64,000 nucleotides of DNA from a virus: positions 56,727 through 120,726 of the IMG/VR virus record IMGVR_UViG_3300025581_000001, one strand, 5' to 3'. A model generated the notes under the pieces. It was not told the origin of the DNA, did no database searches, and worked only from the letters and a program-made list of their open reading frames with translations. A program made the position numbers and the translations under genes. Of this stretch, positions 25,030 through 33,240 are shown in pieces; the first letter of the stretch is position 1, and the number at the start of each line of letters is the position of its first letter.

Positions 25030-26177
25030 AACAAGCGACAGAAGAGTGTGTGGTGAAGAAGGAGCGTCTGCTGGATGCGCTGGAGATGCTCGACCAGATT
25101 CCGGTGCGAACCAGCCTCCCGACATCGGTGTACGTGAAGGCTACGCCTGTCGGAGGAAGCAAGTTGAGATTCGTGCGCTTGTACTTGTCGGCTGAGGTCG
25201 CAGGCTATGTGGATATAGCACCATATGCTGGATTGTGGCCGTTTGACCATACGGTCTACCTCGACCGTCGATTGTTGTTTTCATTCTGCTTGGCGGCGCG
25301 AACTATCAAGTCGAAGTCGGACTTCAAGTTCAAGGTGCAGAACGGCGAGCTGCTGGTGACCAGTGGTACTCGTAAGCTGAAGCTGGCGTGTGCGGTCGAG
25401 ACTGCCGGATACGCGCAGGCTCCGGTTGGCGGCAGCAGGGTGGAAGTCGAGCCAGAGCTGGTGGCCATGTTGCAGCGGGCGAAGCAATGCACGCAGGGGG
25501 AGTGGGCCAAAGCTGAGCTAGAGACCGTGATGCTGAACCCCGAGGACGGAGGCATCGCGCTGTATGCGACTACTGGAATGCTGCACTTCCGCGCTCAAGT
25601 ACCCAGCGAGTTGAAGCTGAAACGTCCGACGCCATTCCCGCTGATGCTCATCGACATGCTGAAGGCCAAGGTGCTGGCTGGGCTGGAGGTCACCGACAAG
25701 GAAGTCGTGCTGGTCTACCGGCACGGCAAACTGTGGCAGTCGATGAATGCGGTAGCCCGCAAGGAGTTCCCACTGGTCAATTTCTCGAAGATGGTGGCCA
25801 AGCTGCGTCAGAGTTCGAAGCCATCGTTCACCCTCTATTCGACGGCGCTGTCGGCATCGGTGCAACGGTTGGTGAGTTATCTGGCGTCGGTGCGCAAGCT
25901 GGACTGGATAGTGACGCTCAGCGGCAAGAAGGAGGACAGCAGCCGACTGGGGATGGTGGTCAAGATTAGCGGCGCGCTGTTTCGCGAGCAGGTGAAGTTG
26001 AAGTCATCACTGACTAACGACGTGGATGTTGACTGGCCACTGGATAAAGTGGCGGGTCTGTTGGTGGATGTTGCTGAGAAGGGGCGAGTCATGGCGGTGT
26101 CGCTCGACCAGCAGGGCCGGGCGTATGTGAAAGTGGGCAGTGATATCGAGTTGGTGGTACCGCGTCGTCTTAGGTAG
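25026..26177 (+). CDS. Probable sliding clamp (DnaN-like, divergent)
   Basis: 383 residues, close to bacterial beta clamps (~366-380). Three similar alpha/beta parts can be traced (~10-125, ~130-255, ~256-383), with clamp-like features: an FCLAARTIKS helix, an FRAQVPSELK strand, a KEFPLVNFSKMVAKL segment and a final VKVGSDIELVVPRRLR strand resembling the DnaN C-terminus. A clamp loader gene at 36339 and a PolA polymerase at 27928 make a phage-coded processivity ring reasonable. Sequence identity with known clamps is low by eye, so this remains probable. ATGA-coupled upstream. Confidence 0.55.
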   Translation: MKQATEECVVKKERLLDALEMLDQIPVRTSLPTSVYVKATPVGGSKLRFVRLYLSAEVAGYVDIAPYAGLWPFDHTVYLDRRLLFSFCLAARTIKSKSDFKFKVQNGELLVTSGTRKLKLACAVETAGYAQAPVGGSRVEVEPELVAMLQRAKQCTQGEWAKAELETVMLNPEDGGIALYATTGMLHFRAQVPSELKLKRPTPFPLMLIDMLKAKVLAGLEVTDKEVVLVYRHGKLWQSMNAVARKEFPLVNFSKMVAKLRQSSKPSFTLYSTALSASVQRLVSYLASVRKLDWIVTLSGKKEDSSRLGMVVKISGALFREQVKLKSSLTNDVDVDWPLDKVAGLLVDVAEKGRVMAVSLDQQGRAYVKVGSDIELVVPRRLR

Positions 26178-26183
26178 CCGAAA

Positions 26184-26846
26184 ATGGGGAAAGTAACAAA
26201 TGAAACCGGCAAGCGCTACGGAAGATTGACGGTTATTCGTCGGTCTGACAAAGCGACGTATCGAGGAGCCTCTTGGCTTTGTCGATGTGATTGTGGAATG
26301 AAAACCGTGGTTGCAAGTTGCCATCTTCGTAAGGGGGATACTAGAAGTTGCGGGTGCCTGCGAGTTGACGTTGGCAGAGAACTTCTCACTACGCATGGGC
26401 TTTACTACGAACGGATGTCAGAGTACTGGACTTGGAACGACATGATTCGTCGTTGCTATAGCCCGAAACGTAAACGGTATCCAGATTACGGTGGTCGTGG
26501 AATTCGAGTCTGCAAGCGTTGGCGGGAATCATTTGCTAACTTTTTCGCTGATATGGGGCCACGCCCAAAGAGGCTGACGCTGGAGCGCAAGAACAACGAT
26601 GGCAACTACACTCCGAAGAACTGCTGCTGGGCTACCCGAAAGCAGCAGGTTCACAACCGTCGTGATCTTGTTGCTACGCACAGAAAGCTAACCAGAGAGC
26701 AAGCTTACTTCATTCGAGATGCTTATAACGCTGGTGGGGTGACACAGCAGCAACTTGCCGATAAATTCAAAGTGCATGTCACGAACATAAGTATGATCAC
26801 ACGAAATAAGATTTGGATGCCTGTACCATCACGAGGTGTTCTGTGA
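26184..26846 (+). CDS. HNH/AP2-type homing-endonuclease-like protein
   Basis: 220 residues. N-terminal part: GRLTV-R, W-CRCDCG, RSCGCLR zinc-like motif found in phage DNA-binding/HNH proteins. Middle: YPDYGGRGI-VCKRW, then LERKNNDGNYTPKNCCWAT-KQQ-HNRR, typical of free-standing HNH-like phage endonucleases. C-terminal HTH (~175-215, QQLADKFKVH). Such genes spread by cutting DNA near their insertion site; this one sits between the clamp gene and a frameshifted methyltransferase. Own ATG with little ribosome site. Activity not certain: the first His of HNH is unclear. Confidence 0.65.
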   Translation: MGKVTNETGKRYGRLTVIRRSDKATYRGASWLCRCDCGMKTVVASCHLRKGDTRSCGCLRVDVGRELLTTHGLYYERMSEYWTWNDMIRRCYSPKRKRYPDYGGRGIRVCKRWRESFANFFADMGPRPKRLTLERKNNDGNYTPKNCCWATRKQQVHNRRDLVATHRKLTREQAYFIRDAYNAGGVTQQQLADKFKVHVTNISMITRNKIWMPVPSRGVL

Positions 26847-26856
26847 GGCGGCTGCG

Positions 26857-27132
26857 GTGAAGGGCTGCGGAAGAAAAATCGGGCCTTACAAGTGCTGCAC
26901 CGTAGTGCAAGGTGACTGGATGGACGTGCTTCGCAGGTTGCCAAGCGAGAGCGTGCAGTGCGTGGTGACCAGTCCGCCTTATTGGGGCTTGCGTGATTAT
27001 GGAACGGCGGTTTGGGAAGGAGGCGACCCGAAATGCAAACATCGTGGAAGTGTAGTACTTGCCGACCGCGCGAGCGCTAAAAGTCATAAGCAGAGAAGCA
27101 ACAAAAGGTGCGAACAGTGTGTTCGCAGGTGA
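26857..27132 (+). CDS. DNA methyltransferase N-terminal part (frameshifted gene)
   Basis: About 91 residues from GTG 26857 carrying the paralogue cassette GCGRKIGPYKCCTVVQGD and catalytic motif IV TSPPYWGLRDYG. The expected continuation is in the +1 frame and starts to make sense from about 27104, after SNK, where the DNA reads AAA AGG TGC. Reading AAA-A-GGT restores a normal methyltransferase. The frame instead runs on to a stop at 27130. An earlier in-frame GTG at 26836 overlaps the previous gene. Either a real indel, a sequencing error, or +1 programmed frameshifting. Confidence 0.7.
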   Translation: MKGCGRKIGPYKCCTVVQGDWMDVLRRLPSESVQCVVTSPPYWGLRDYGTAVWEGGDPKCKHRGSVVLADRASAKSHKQRSNKRCEQCVRR

Positions 27133-27928
27133 CTGTCGATGTGGTGCTCGTCGCGTAGATAATCAGCTCGGTCTGGAGCGAACGCCGGAAGAGTACGTGG
27201 CCAAGATAGTCGCAGGCTTTCACAAGGTGCGACGGGTGCTGCGCAGCGATGGGACGTGCTGGTTGAACTTGGGTGATAGCTACTACAACTACCGGCCGGG
27301 AGCGACTGCTTATGTTGCGCAGAGTCTTTCCAAGAAGAACCTGCGAGACATGCCCAGTCAGTGCGCGAAGCGCTCGGAGCAAATTGTTGGACTCAAGGAA
27401 AAAGACCTTGTTGGCATTCCGTGGATGACAGTCTTTGCCTTGCGCGCCGAAGGTTGGTATTTGCGGCAGGACATCATCTGGTCAAAGCCTGCGCCTATGC
27501 CAGAAAGCGTTCGTGATCGTTGTACTAAGGCGCATGAGTATATTTTCCATTTGACAAAATCGAGGAAGTACTTCTGCAATATGGGAGCGATTGCAGAACC
27601 CCTGCGAAATCGACGTTCTGTATGGACGATAGATACCAAGGGTTATAATGAAGCGCACTTTGCTACGTTTCCGCCAGAGCTTCCGACGCTTTGTATTAAG
27701 GCCGGTACTGAAAGGAAGGGACTAGTGCTTGATCCATTTGCCGGAGCAGGAACCACCTTGCTTATGGCGAAGAAATTGGGCCGACACTTCCTTGGAATTG
27801 AACTTAGTGAAGAGTACTGCCGGATGTTAACCAAGCGGCTGGCGAAGGTTGAGCCGATGCCCCACATGAAGAATCCACGCAAGCCCAACAACAGCCAGTT
27901 CGAGTACTTCAACGTGTTGGAGGACTAA
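27059..27928 (+). CDS. DNA methyltransferase C-terminal part (frameshifted gene)
   Basis: Continues the methyltransferase of 26857 in the +1 frame: CRCGARRVDNQLGLERTPEEYV, VRRVLRSDGT-WLNLGDSY and the AdoMet motif DPFAGAGTT (~residue 225), all conserved in PF01555 enzymes that start with SPPYWGLRDYG. The nominal TTG start at 27059 has no ribosome site, so this part is probably made only if the frame is corrected. Coding quality is intact to the end (stop 27928 overlapping the polymerase ATG), which argues against an old pseudogene. Confidence 0.75.
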   Translation: MPTARALKVISREATKGANSVFAGDCRCGARRVDNQLGLERTPEEYVAKIVAGFHKVRRVLRSDGTCWLNLGDSYYNYRPGATAYVAQSLSKKNLRDMPSQCAKRSEQIVGLKEKDLVGIPWMTVFALRAEGWYLRQDIIWSKPAPMPESVRDRCTKAHEYIFHLTKSRKYFCNMGAIAEPLRNRRSVWTIDTKGYNEAHFATFPPELPTLCIKAGTERKGLVLDPFAGAGTTLLMAKKLGRHFLGIELSEEYCRMLTKRLAKVEPMPHMKNPRKPNNSQFEYFNVLED

Positions 27929-30786
27929 TGCCACAGTTTGAAAACCTCCTCGGAATTGAACCACCCAAGTCACAGAAGCTGACCGGCGAGCACCGGGGCT
28001 GCGACTACTGCCCGGCGCGCAAGACGTGGCCGTACGGTATCAAGCCAGTGATGGGCACAGTCACTGGCACCAAAGACATCATGTGCATCGCGCAGAACCC
28101 CGGCAAGGATGAGAACGAGGAGGGGCGTGAACTTGTCGGGCCAAGTGGTAAGTTCTGGTGGGATGCACTGCGCAAGGTCGGTATCAAGCGCAGCGACTGC
28201 GATATCCAGAACGCGGTGCGCTGCTGGGTGGTGGAAAAGGACGAGGATGGACATCTGGTAGGCAAGAGTCTGAAAGCTACCGACAAGGAAGTGCACTGCT
28301 GTTCGGTCTACACCGAAGATGCGCTGAAGAAGTCACGGGCCAAGCTGTACCTGATAATCGGGCAGGTCGCCGCCAAGCAGGTGCTGGGCAATGAATGGAC
28401 AAAGGGCAGGCCGCAGTTGTTCTACTCTGACAAGTTGGGAGCGAGAGTAGCAATACTTGACCATCCAGCATACTTCCTGCGAGGTGGTGGCTGGGGCCAG
28501 CGGCGCAAGCAGTTCCACAAGATGCTGCGGGTGGTTGCCCACGAGTTGAAACATCCGGCACCCAAGGGGCTGGAGCGGTTCCACATACTCGGCCAGCAGG
28601 AATACATCAAGGTGCAGAGCTACGCGCAAGCGCTGCAAGCCAAGAAGGAACTAGAGCATGCACCCGGACGAGTGTCGTGCGACGCTGAATGGGACGACGG
28701 CAAGATGCTGGTCTATGGCTTCTGCCCCAAGCCGGGCCGCAGCTTGGTGTTCGTGCTCGACCACAAGGAAAACCTGAAGAATCCCGACCGTGACGCGGTG
28801 CGCGAAGTCGTCTGCGAAATCCTGCTGAATCCGAAAATCAGGAAAATCTTCGCACACGGCTCCGGCGACGTGAACGAGACCAAGAAGATGCTGGGGGTCA
28901 AGGTCAAGGGCTACGACTTCGATGCCGAGTACGCGGCCTACTTCTACGATTCCAGCATGAACTCGTTTGCTGTGGATACCTGGGCGGCAATGTGGTGGCC
29001 AGAGTTTACCGGCTACAAAGAGGTGGTGATGCCCGAGGCTGCTCCCGAGGGCATGGATTATAAGCGCGGGCGCAAGACCGGCAAGCTGCGCTACGGCAAC
29101 GTGCCACTGTCCAAGCTGGTGCCCTACAATGGCGCGGACTGCGACATTCCCAAGCGGGTTGAGCTGAAGGTCAGGAAGCACATACCGATGCCGCTGCTGC
29201 GGGTGTACATGGATGCGGCGTTCGTGGTCGACCGCATGGAGAAGGACGGCCCACTGCTCGACCGCAAGCACGTCGAGGTGATGAAGAAGATCTTCCCGGT
29301 GCGCTGGAACCACTACCGTGAGCAGTTGCGGCAGATGGCTGCCGACCCGAACTTCAATCCCAACTCACCTAAGCAGCTGAAGCCGATGTTGTATGAGCAC
29401 TTCAAGTTTGACTGCCCAGTCGAGCTGGAGCGGGGCCGCGAGGTCAAGCGCTGGTCGACCGACCAGGACACCGTGAAGTGGATAATTAGTGAGACCAATC
29501 ATGAGTTCCCCAAGACGCTGCAGCTGTTCAAGGCGGCGAACACGATTGTGTCGAAGTCGCTTAACAGCTATGAGAACTCTGCCAACAAGCACGGCGGGGC
29601 GCTGCAGACCATCTGGTGGCTGACCGGGGCCATCACCGGGCGCTTGCGCTCCGGTTCCGGCATCATGGGTGCGGCCAAAGAGAACGGCATTGTTAACCTG
29701 CAGAACGTCGACCTCGACCCCATTGTGCAGAACATGCTGATTAGCGACCCACGTTGGTATGACCTGTTCGAGGAGTGGAAGCGCTCGCTGCAGTATGAAT
29801 GGAAGTGGAATAAAGTCTTTGCTAAAGACCCTAAGACCAAAGGCTATACCGCTGATGCGGTGGAGCTGCAGGAACTATTGCTGCGCAAGGAACGATTTAA
29901 CGCCAACGACTTCGACGACTTGGAAGTCTACTTGGCGCTCGATCACGGACAACTAGAAGTGCGAGTGCTGGGGCAGATGTCGCAAGACCCGGTCTATCAG
30001 CGCATCTTCGAGTCGGGCAAGGACGTGCACGTGATGTTCGGCGCGGAGCTGACCGGCTGGGCACCAGAGCGAATAGCCCACGACAAAGACACCCGCGTGG
30101 CAGTCAAGGGAGTGCACTTTGCAATCATCTATGGTAAGCAGCCTCGTGGGGTGTGGCAGCAGCTGAAAGAGAAGGGTGTGAAGATTACGCTGGCACGAGT
30201 CGAGGACTTGTTCAATGCATATTGGAGCAAGTTCAAGCGTGCACGGGCGCTGCTGGAGTCATTCAAGGAGGAGGCCGAGACCAAGCACTACGTGACCAAT
30301 CTGTTTGGCTTCCGACGTCCCATTGGTGGAGACGAGAAGCGGAGTACGTTCTCAGAAAATCAAGCCGTGAACTCGCCAATCCAAGGGACGGCTGGGCAGC
30401 TGCTGGTGATTGCGATGGCGCTGATGCAGCGCAAGCGCAAGACCTACAAGCTGCTGCAACGGCTGCGGCTGGAGATTCACGACAACAACACGTGGAGCAA
30501 CAAGCTGAAGCATGTGGGTGCGATGCTGCCGCTGGCCAATAAGCTGCTGTGCGGCGACACCCTGGATGTGGTGCACAATGAGTTTGGCATCAACTGGAAC
30601 GTGCCTCTGGTGTCGGAGGCGTCGGCGGGGTTCCGCATGGGCACCATGATCGACCTTAAGGGTGACGAGTTCAACAGGGATGACTTCGTAGGCCGCTGGT
30701 GCCTGAAGTGCCTCGACAACAACCTCGCGGTGGAGCGAGAACTTAAGAGTGTAGAGAAATTCGGTGGCGCGGCGTTTGTGGTCTGA
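27928..30786 (+). CDS. Uracil-DNA glycosylase / family A DNA polymerase fusion
   Basis: 952 residues. Residues ~1-235 resemble iron-sulfur uracil-DNA glycosylases (family 4/UdgX-like): GC-DYC (Cys25, Cys28), AQNPGKDENEEG, NAVRC, VHCC and HPAYFLRG, giving four likely cluster Cys and both active-site blocks. Residues ~245-420 carry a DEDD 3'-5' exonuclease (CDAEWD, AHGSGDVNET, NGADCDIPKRV). Residues ~500-950 are the PolA core: TGAITGRLRS, NLQNVD, motif A LALDHGQLEVRVL, motif B RVAVKGVHFAIIYG, motif C H851-D852-N853. Motif C normally reads HDE; the Glu is Asn here. Main replicative polymerase, with 5' exonuclease encoded separately. Only a fusion of glycosylase and polymerase makes this long N-terminus. 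Confidence 0.88.
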   Translation: MPQFENLLGIEPPKSQKLTGEHRGCDYCPARKTWPYGIKPVMGTVTGTKDIMCIAQNPGKDENEEGRELVGPSGKFWWDALRKVGIKRSDCDIQNAVRCWVVEKDEDGHLVGKSLKATDKEVHCCSVYTEDALKKSRAKLYLIIGQVAAKQVLGNEWTKGRPQLFYSDKLGARVAILDHPAYFLRGGGWGQRRKQFHKMLRVVAHELKHPAPKGLERFHILGQQEYIKVQSYAQALQAKKELEHAPGRVSCDAEWDDGKMLVYGFCPKPGRSLVFVLDHKENLKNPDRDAVREVVCEILLNPKIRKIFAHGSGDVNETKKMLGVKVKGYDFDAEYAAYFYDSSMNSFAVDTWAAMWWPEFTGYKEVVMPEAAPEGMDYKRGRKTGKLRYGNVPLSKLVPYNGADCDIPKRVELKVRKHIPMPLLRVYMDAAFVVDRMEKDGPLLDRKHVEVMKKIFPVRWNHYREQLRQMAADPNFNPNSPKQLKPMLYEHFKFDCPVELERGREVKRWSTDQDTVKWIISETNHEFPKTLQLFKAANTIVSKSLNSYENSANKHGGALQTIWWLTGAITGRLRSGSGIMGAAKENGIVNLQNVDLDPIVQNMLISDPRWYDLFEEWKRSLQYEWKWNKVFAKDPKTKGYTADAVELQELLLRKERFNANDFDDLEVYLALDHGQLEVRVLGQMSQDPVYQRIFESGKDVHVMFGAELTGWAPERIAHDKDTRVAVKGVHFAIIYGKQPRGVWQQLKEKGVKITLARVEDLFNAYWSKFKRARALLESFKEEAETKHYVTNLFGFRRPIGGDEKRSTFSENQAVNSPIQGTAGQLLVIAMALMQRKRKTYKLLQRLRLEIHDNNTWSNKLKHVGAMLPLANKLLCGDTLDVVHNEFGINWNVPLVSEASAGFRMGTMIDLKGDEFNRDDFVGRWCLKCLDNNLAVERELKSVEKFGGAAFVV

Positions 30787-30828
30787 AAATGCGGTAGCGG
30801 AATTTGTATCATGTAGTAGAGGAAGAAA

Positions 30829-31485
30829 ATGGCAAGAATGACGACAGCGGACTTGAAGGGCGACACTGCTCGCGGTGCTGCTTATAACTCACGACGCATG
30901 TTTAAGTTTGTCGACAAACAACATCGGACATCTGAGCAAGCGAAGCGTCGGCTTGAGCCACCAGCAGAAGATCGAGACTACGACATCGAGCTGCGCGACT
31001 ACCTGAAGCAGCCGGTGGACGTGTTGGCGCTCATCAAGAAGTTGGATTTCTCCGAGGAGGACTTCGAAGGTGCGGCGATGGAGCAGCCTGCGCTCTACTT
31101 GGATGCCGCACGGCTGCGGGTGCAGAAGATGCGCAAGCGGGCGCAGGCCAAGATTGCATCCGAGACCGAGAAGGCGCAGGCTCGCATCCGCATCCAAGGC
31201 ACGATTCAGGAGAAGAACGACCGCACGACGTTGAAGAAGACGGTGCGCATGGCGGAGCGGGCCTACGAGTACGCGCTGAGCGTCGAGGAGTTCTGCAAGG
31301 GTTTGATGCGGGCTTTTGAGGAGCGCGACAAGGCGATTGCGATTATCAAGGATGCGCGCTGGGCAGAGGCGGGCAACGTGGTGCGGCGGGTGAAGGAGAA
31401 GGAGGGCCGCGACTTGGCGCGGCGTGCGCAGCAGGACGTGCGGCAGCGGTACAGCAAGCTGCGGGAGGACGACGATGAAGATTGA
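30829..31485 (+). CDS. Hypothetical charged helical protein
   Basis: 218 residues, long Arg/Lys/Glu helices with coiled-coil character (~80-215) and an acidic C-terminus DDDED. ATG 30829 is preceded by AGAGGAAG. Lies between polymerase and SSB genes, so a replication or recombination accessory is plausible, but no motif shows it. Confidence 0.6.
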   Translation: MARMTTADLKGDTARGAAYNSRRMFKFVDKQHRTSEQAKRRLEPPAEDRDYDIELRDYLKQPVDVLALIKKLDFSEEDFEGAAMEQPALYLDAARLRVQKMRKRAQAKIASETEKAQARIRIQGTIQEKNDRTTLKKTVRMAERAYEYALSVEEFCKGLMRAFEERDKAIAIIKDARWAEAGNVVRRVKEKEGRDLARRAQQDVRQRYSKLREDDDED

Positions 31486-31705
31486 AGAACTGAAAAGTGA
31501 ACTTCACAATTTGGTGGGAGTAGGTTTGGACGATGCACAACTTGCAGAAATTAAGGACAACGTGCAGTACATACTTGTGCTCCCCTCGTTGAGCAATTCG
31601 CAACTGAATGGGCTGCGCGATCGCATGGGCAAGACCTTTCCACGCATGGCGTTCTTGGCGCTTGCTGACCCCGAGAATGTGAAGTTGTTTGAGGTGAAGG
31701 AGTGA
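31475..31705 (+). CDS. Hypothetical protein
   Basis: 76 residues, helical, acidic (LKSELHNLVG-GLDDAQLAEI). ATG 31475 follows GGGAGG and overlaps the upstream gene by 11 bases; stop overlaps the next GTG. No family recognised. Confidence 0.55.
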   Translation: MKIEELKSELHNLVGVGLDDAQLAEIKDNVQYILVLPSLSNSQLNGLRDRMGKTFPRMAFLALADPENVKLFEVKE

Positions 31706-31893
31706 CTCGGGAGATTGTCTACGGCATTTTCATATTGCTCGTGATGGCATGGGCATACGTACTGGTCGGCGCGCTTATCGAGGCGTCGCTGCGTGCGACT
31801 GGGACGCTGGTCGTCACGTACTACAAAGCAAAGCAAGAGTGGTTAACCGCACTGGACGTTTCGACGTCCAGAATAACTAAGGAGAAGGAATAA
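31702..31893 (+). CDS. Small membrane-anchored protein
   Basis: 63 residues with one N-terminal transmembrane helix (~6-28) and a charged C-terminal half. GTG start overlaps the previous stop (GTGA); the final base is shared with the SSB ATG (TAATG). Function unknown. Confidence 0.6.
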   Translation: MTREIVYGIFILLVMAWAYVLVGALIEASLRATGTLVVTYYKAKQEWLTALDVSTSRITKEKE

Positions 31894-33137
31894 TGAGTTG
31901 GAAAGACACAGCAAAGCAACAGATGGTGAAAGCAGGCACGGGCAAGCGGTTCAAGTTGCAGAAGGGTGACAACAACCTGCGCGTGCTGCCGACCAAAGAT
32001 CACAAGGGCGACGAGGAGCCATCGGTATTCCACCCCTTCAATGTCCACCCCAACGTGGGGCCGGAGAAGCGCTGGCCGACCTGCGGCAAGGACGCCAATG
32101 GCAAGGGCCGTTGCTACACCTGCGACAAGAAGATTCCCAAGCTGGAAGCATCCAGCAGCCGCTCCGACCGCAAGCGGGCCGAGGACTCCAAGCCCATCGA
32201 GCAGCTGAAAATCCAGGTGGCCAGCTACAACCCCGAGGCCGAGAAGTTCAGCGGGCCGTTCCCGCTCGACCTGAAGGGCGGCGGTGCGGACTCGATCAGC
32301 TTCCGCATCCTGAAGGCGCTGCAGAACCCCAAGAAGGATTGCGTCGACCCCCGCCACGGTCACAACATCGGCATCGAGGCCACAGGCGACAACCTGTCGC
32401 GCCGCTACTCATCGCCGGTCATTGACGACGACGAGACGATAGTGCCCAAGAGCATCTTGCTCGCCATGAAGACGTTCGACGAGCTGATTCCCAAGTACTC
32501 GGAGCAGGCACACATTGACGCGTGGTCGACCCGCGCCCGCGACGAGGAAGAGGACTACGACGAGCCGGAAGAGGACGAGGAAGAGGAAGAAGAACGTCCC
32601 AAGAAGAAGGGCAAAGCTGTCGTCGAAGACGGTGATGAAGTGGAAGAAGTCGACGAGGAAGAAGACGAGCCTGCTCCCAAGAAGAAGCGCAAGGTCGTCG
32701 AGGACGAGGACGAAGAGGACGCCGAGGAAGAGGAACCGGCTCCCAAGAAGAAGAAGCGTCTAGCACCCGTCGAGGACGAGGACGAAGAGGAAGTCGAAGA
32801 AGAAGATGAAGAAGAGGAGCCAGCTCCCAAGAAGAAAGCCAAGGTCGTCGCTGAGGACGATGATGAGATCGATCCCGAATATGACAACATGGATGAGGAA
32901 GATGAGTCTGCGTCGAAGAAGAAGCGCAAGGTAGTCGAAGAAGAAGATGAAGAAGAGGAGCCCGCTCCCAAGAAGAAAGCCAAGAAGCCTCCGGTCGAGG
33001 AAGACGATGAAGAGGACGAGCCGGAAGACGACCCCGACCTGCCCGAGGAAGATGATGTGCCGGAAGACGAGGAAGAGGAACCAGCTCCCAAGAAGGTGAC
33101 TAAGAAGTCTGCGCTCAAGAAGAAAGTGCGGCGCTAA
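31893..33137 (+). CDS. Single-stranded DNA-binding protein, gp32-like, with long charged tail
   Basis: 414 residues. The N-terminal ~215 residues resemble T4 gp32-type SSBs: LQKGDNNLRVLP strand, FHPFNVHPN, and a zinc-site-like CGKDANGKGRCYTC (~residues 64-77). From ~216 to the end is a low-complexity tail alternating Asp/Glu runs with PAPKKK(R/A)K blocks, at least five units. SSBs commonly use an acidic C-terminal tail to recruit partners; this tail is exceptional in length and in carrying regular basic blocks. It would coat single strands for the phage polymerase, RecA and helicases. Preceded by AAGGAGAAGGA. Confidence 0.75.
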   Translation: MSWKDTAKQQMVKAGTGKRFKLQKGDNNLRVLPTKDHKGDEEPSVFHPFNVHPNVGPEKRWPTCGKDANGKGRCYTCDKKIPKLEASSSRSDRKRAEDSKPIEQLKIQVASYNPEAEKFSGPFPLDLKGGGADSISFRILKALQNPKKDCVDPRHGHNIGIEATGDNLSRRYSSPVIDDDETIVPKSILLAMKTFDELIPKYSEQAHIDAWSTRARDEEEDYDEPEEDEEEEEERPKKKGKAVVEDGDEVEEVDEEEDEPAPKKKRKVVEDEDEEDAEEEEPAPKKKKRLAPVEDEDEEEVEEEDEEEEPAPKKKAKVVAEDDDEIDPEYDNMDEEDESASKKKRKVVEEEDEEEEPAPKKKAKKPPVEEDDEEDEPEDDPDLPEEDDVPEDEEEEPAPKKVTKKSALKKKVRR

Positions 33138-33144
33138 CGAAGGT

Positions 33145-33240
33145 TCGTGCGACTGCGACATGATACCTGAAGTGCTATCAGATTCTGGGCGCGAAGAGAA
33201 ATGCTGAGAGACTCGCCTCGTTAGCCCTTCAGTCGCACGA
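33145..33240 (+). ncRNA. Candidate structured RNA (three-way junction)
   Basis: In the 116-base gap after the SSB gene, an 11-bp perfect stem TCGTGCGACTG (33145-33155) pairs with CAGTCGCACGA (33230-33240). Inside are a hairpin TGATA/TATCA (33161-33165 with 33176-33180) and a second arm GGGC/GCCC (33187-33190 with 33224-33227) extended by GCGA/TCGC (33191-33194 with 33213-33216). It lacks T-arm features of tRNA and has no U-tract after it. AAGGTT flanks it on both sides (33140-33145, 33243-33248). Could be a cis-regulatory element, processing site or small RNA. Confidence 0.5.

Noticed and set aside
32600-33120. PKKKRKV as a functional nuclear localisation signal
   Set aside because: It lies in a low-complexity Lys/Glu repeat where such heptads arise easily, and a bacterial host has no nucleus.
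33145-33240. tRNA-like or hammerhead-like element
   Set aside because: The closing stem and length suggest a tRNA, but there is no T-arm consensus or plausible anticodon arm. CTGAGAGA resembles the hammerhead CUGANGA core, but the required G is replaced and the GAAA and cleavage site are not in the right places. Kept only as an unassigned structured RNA.
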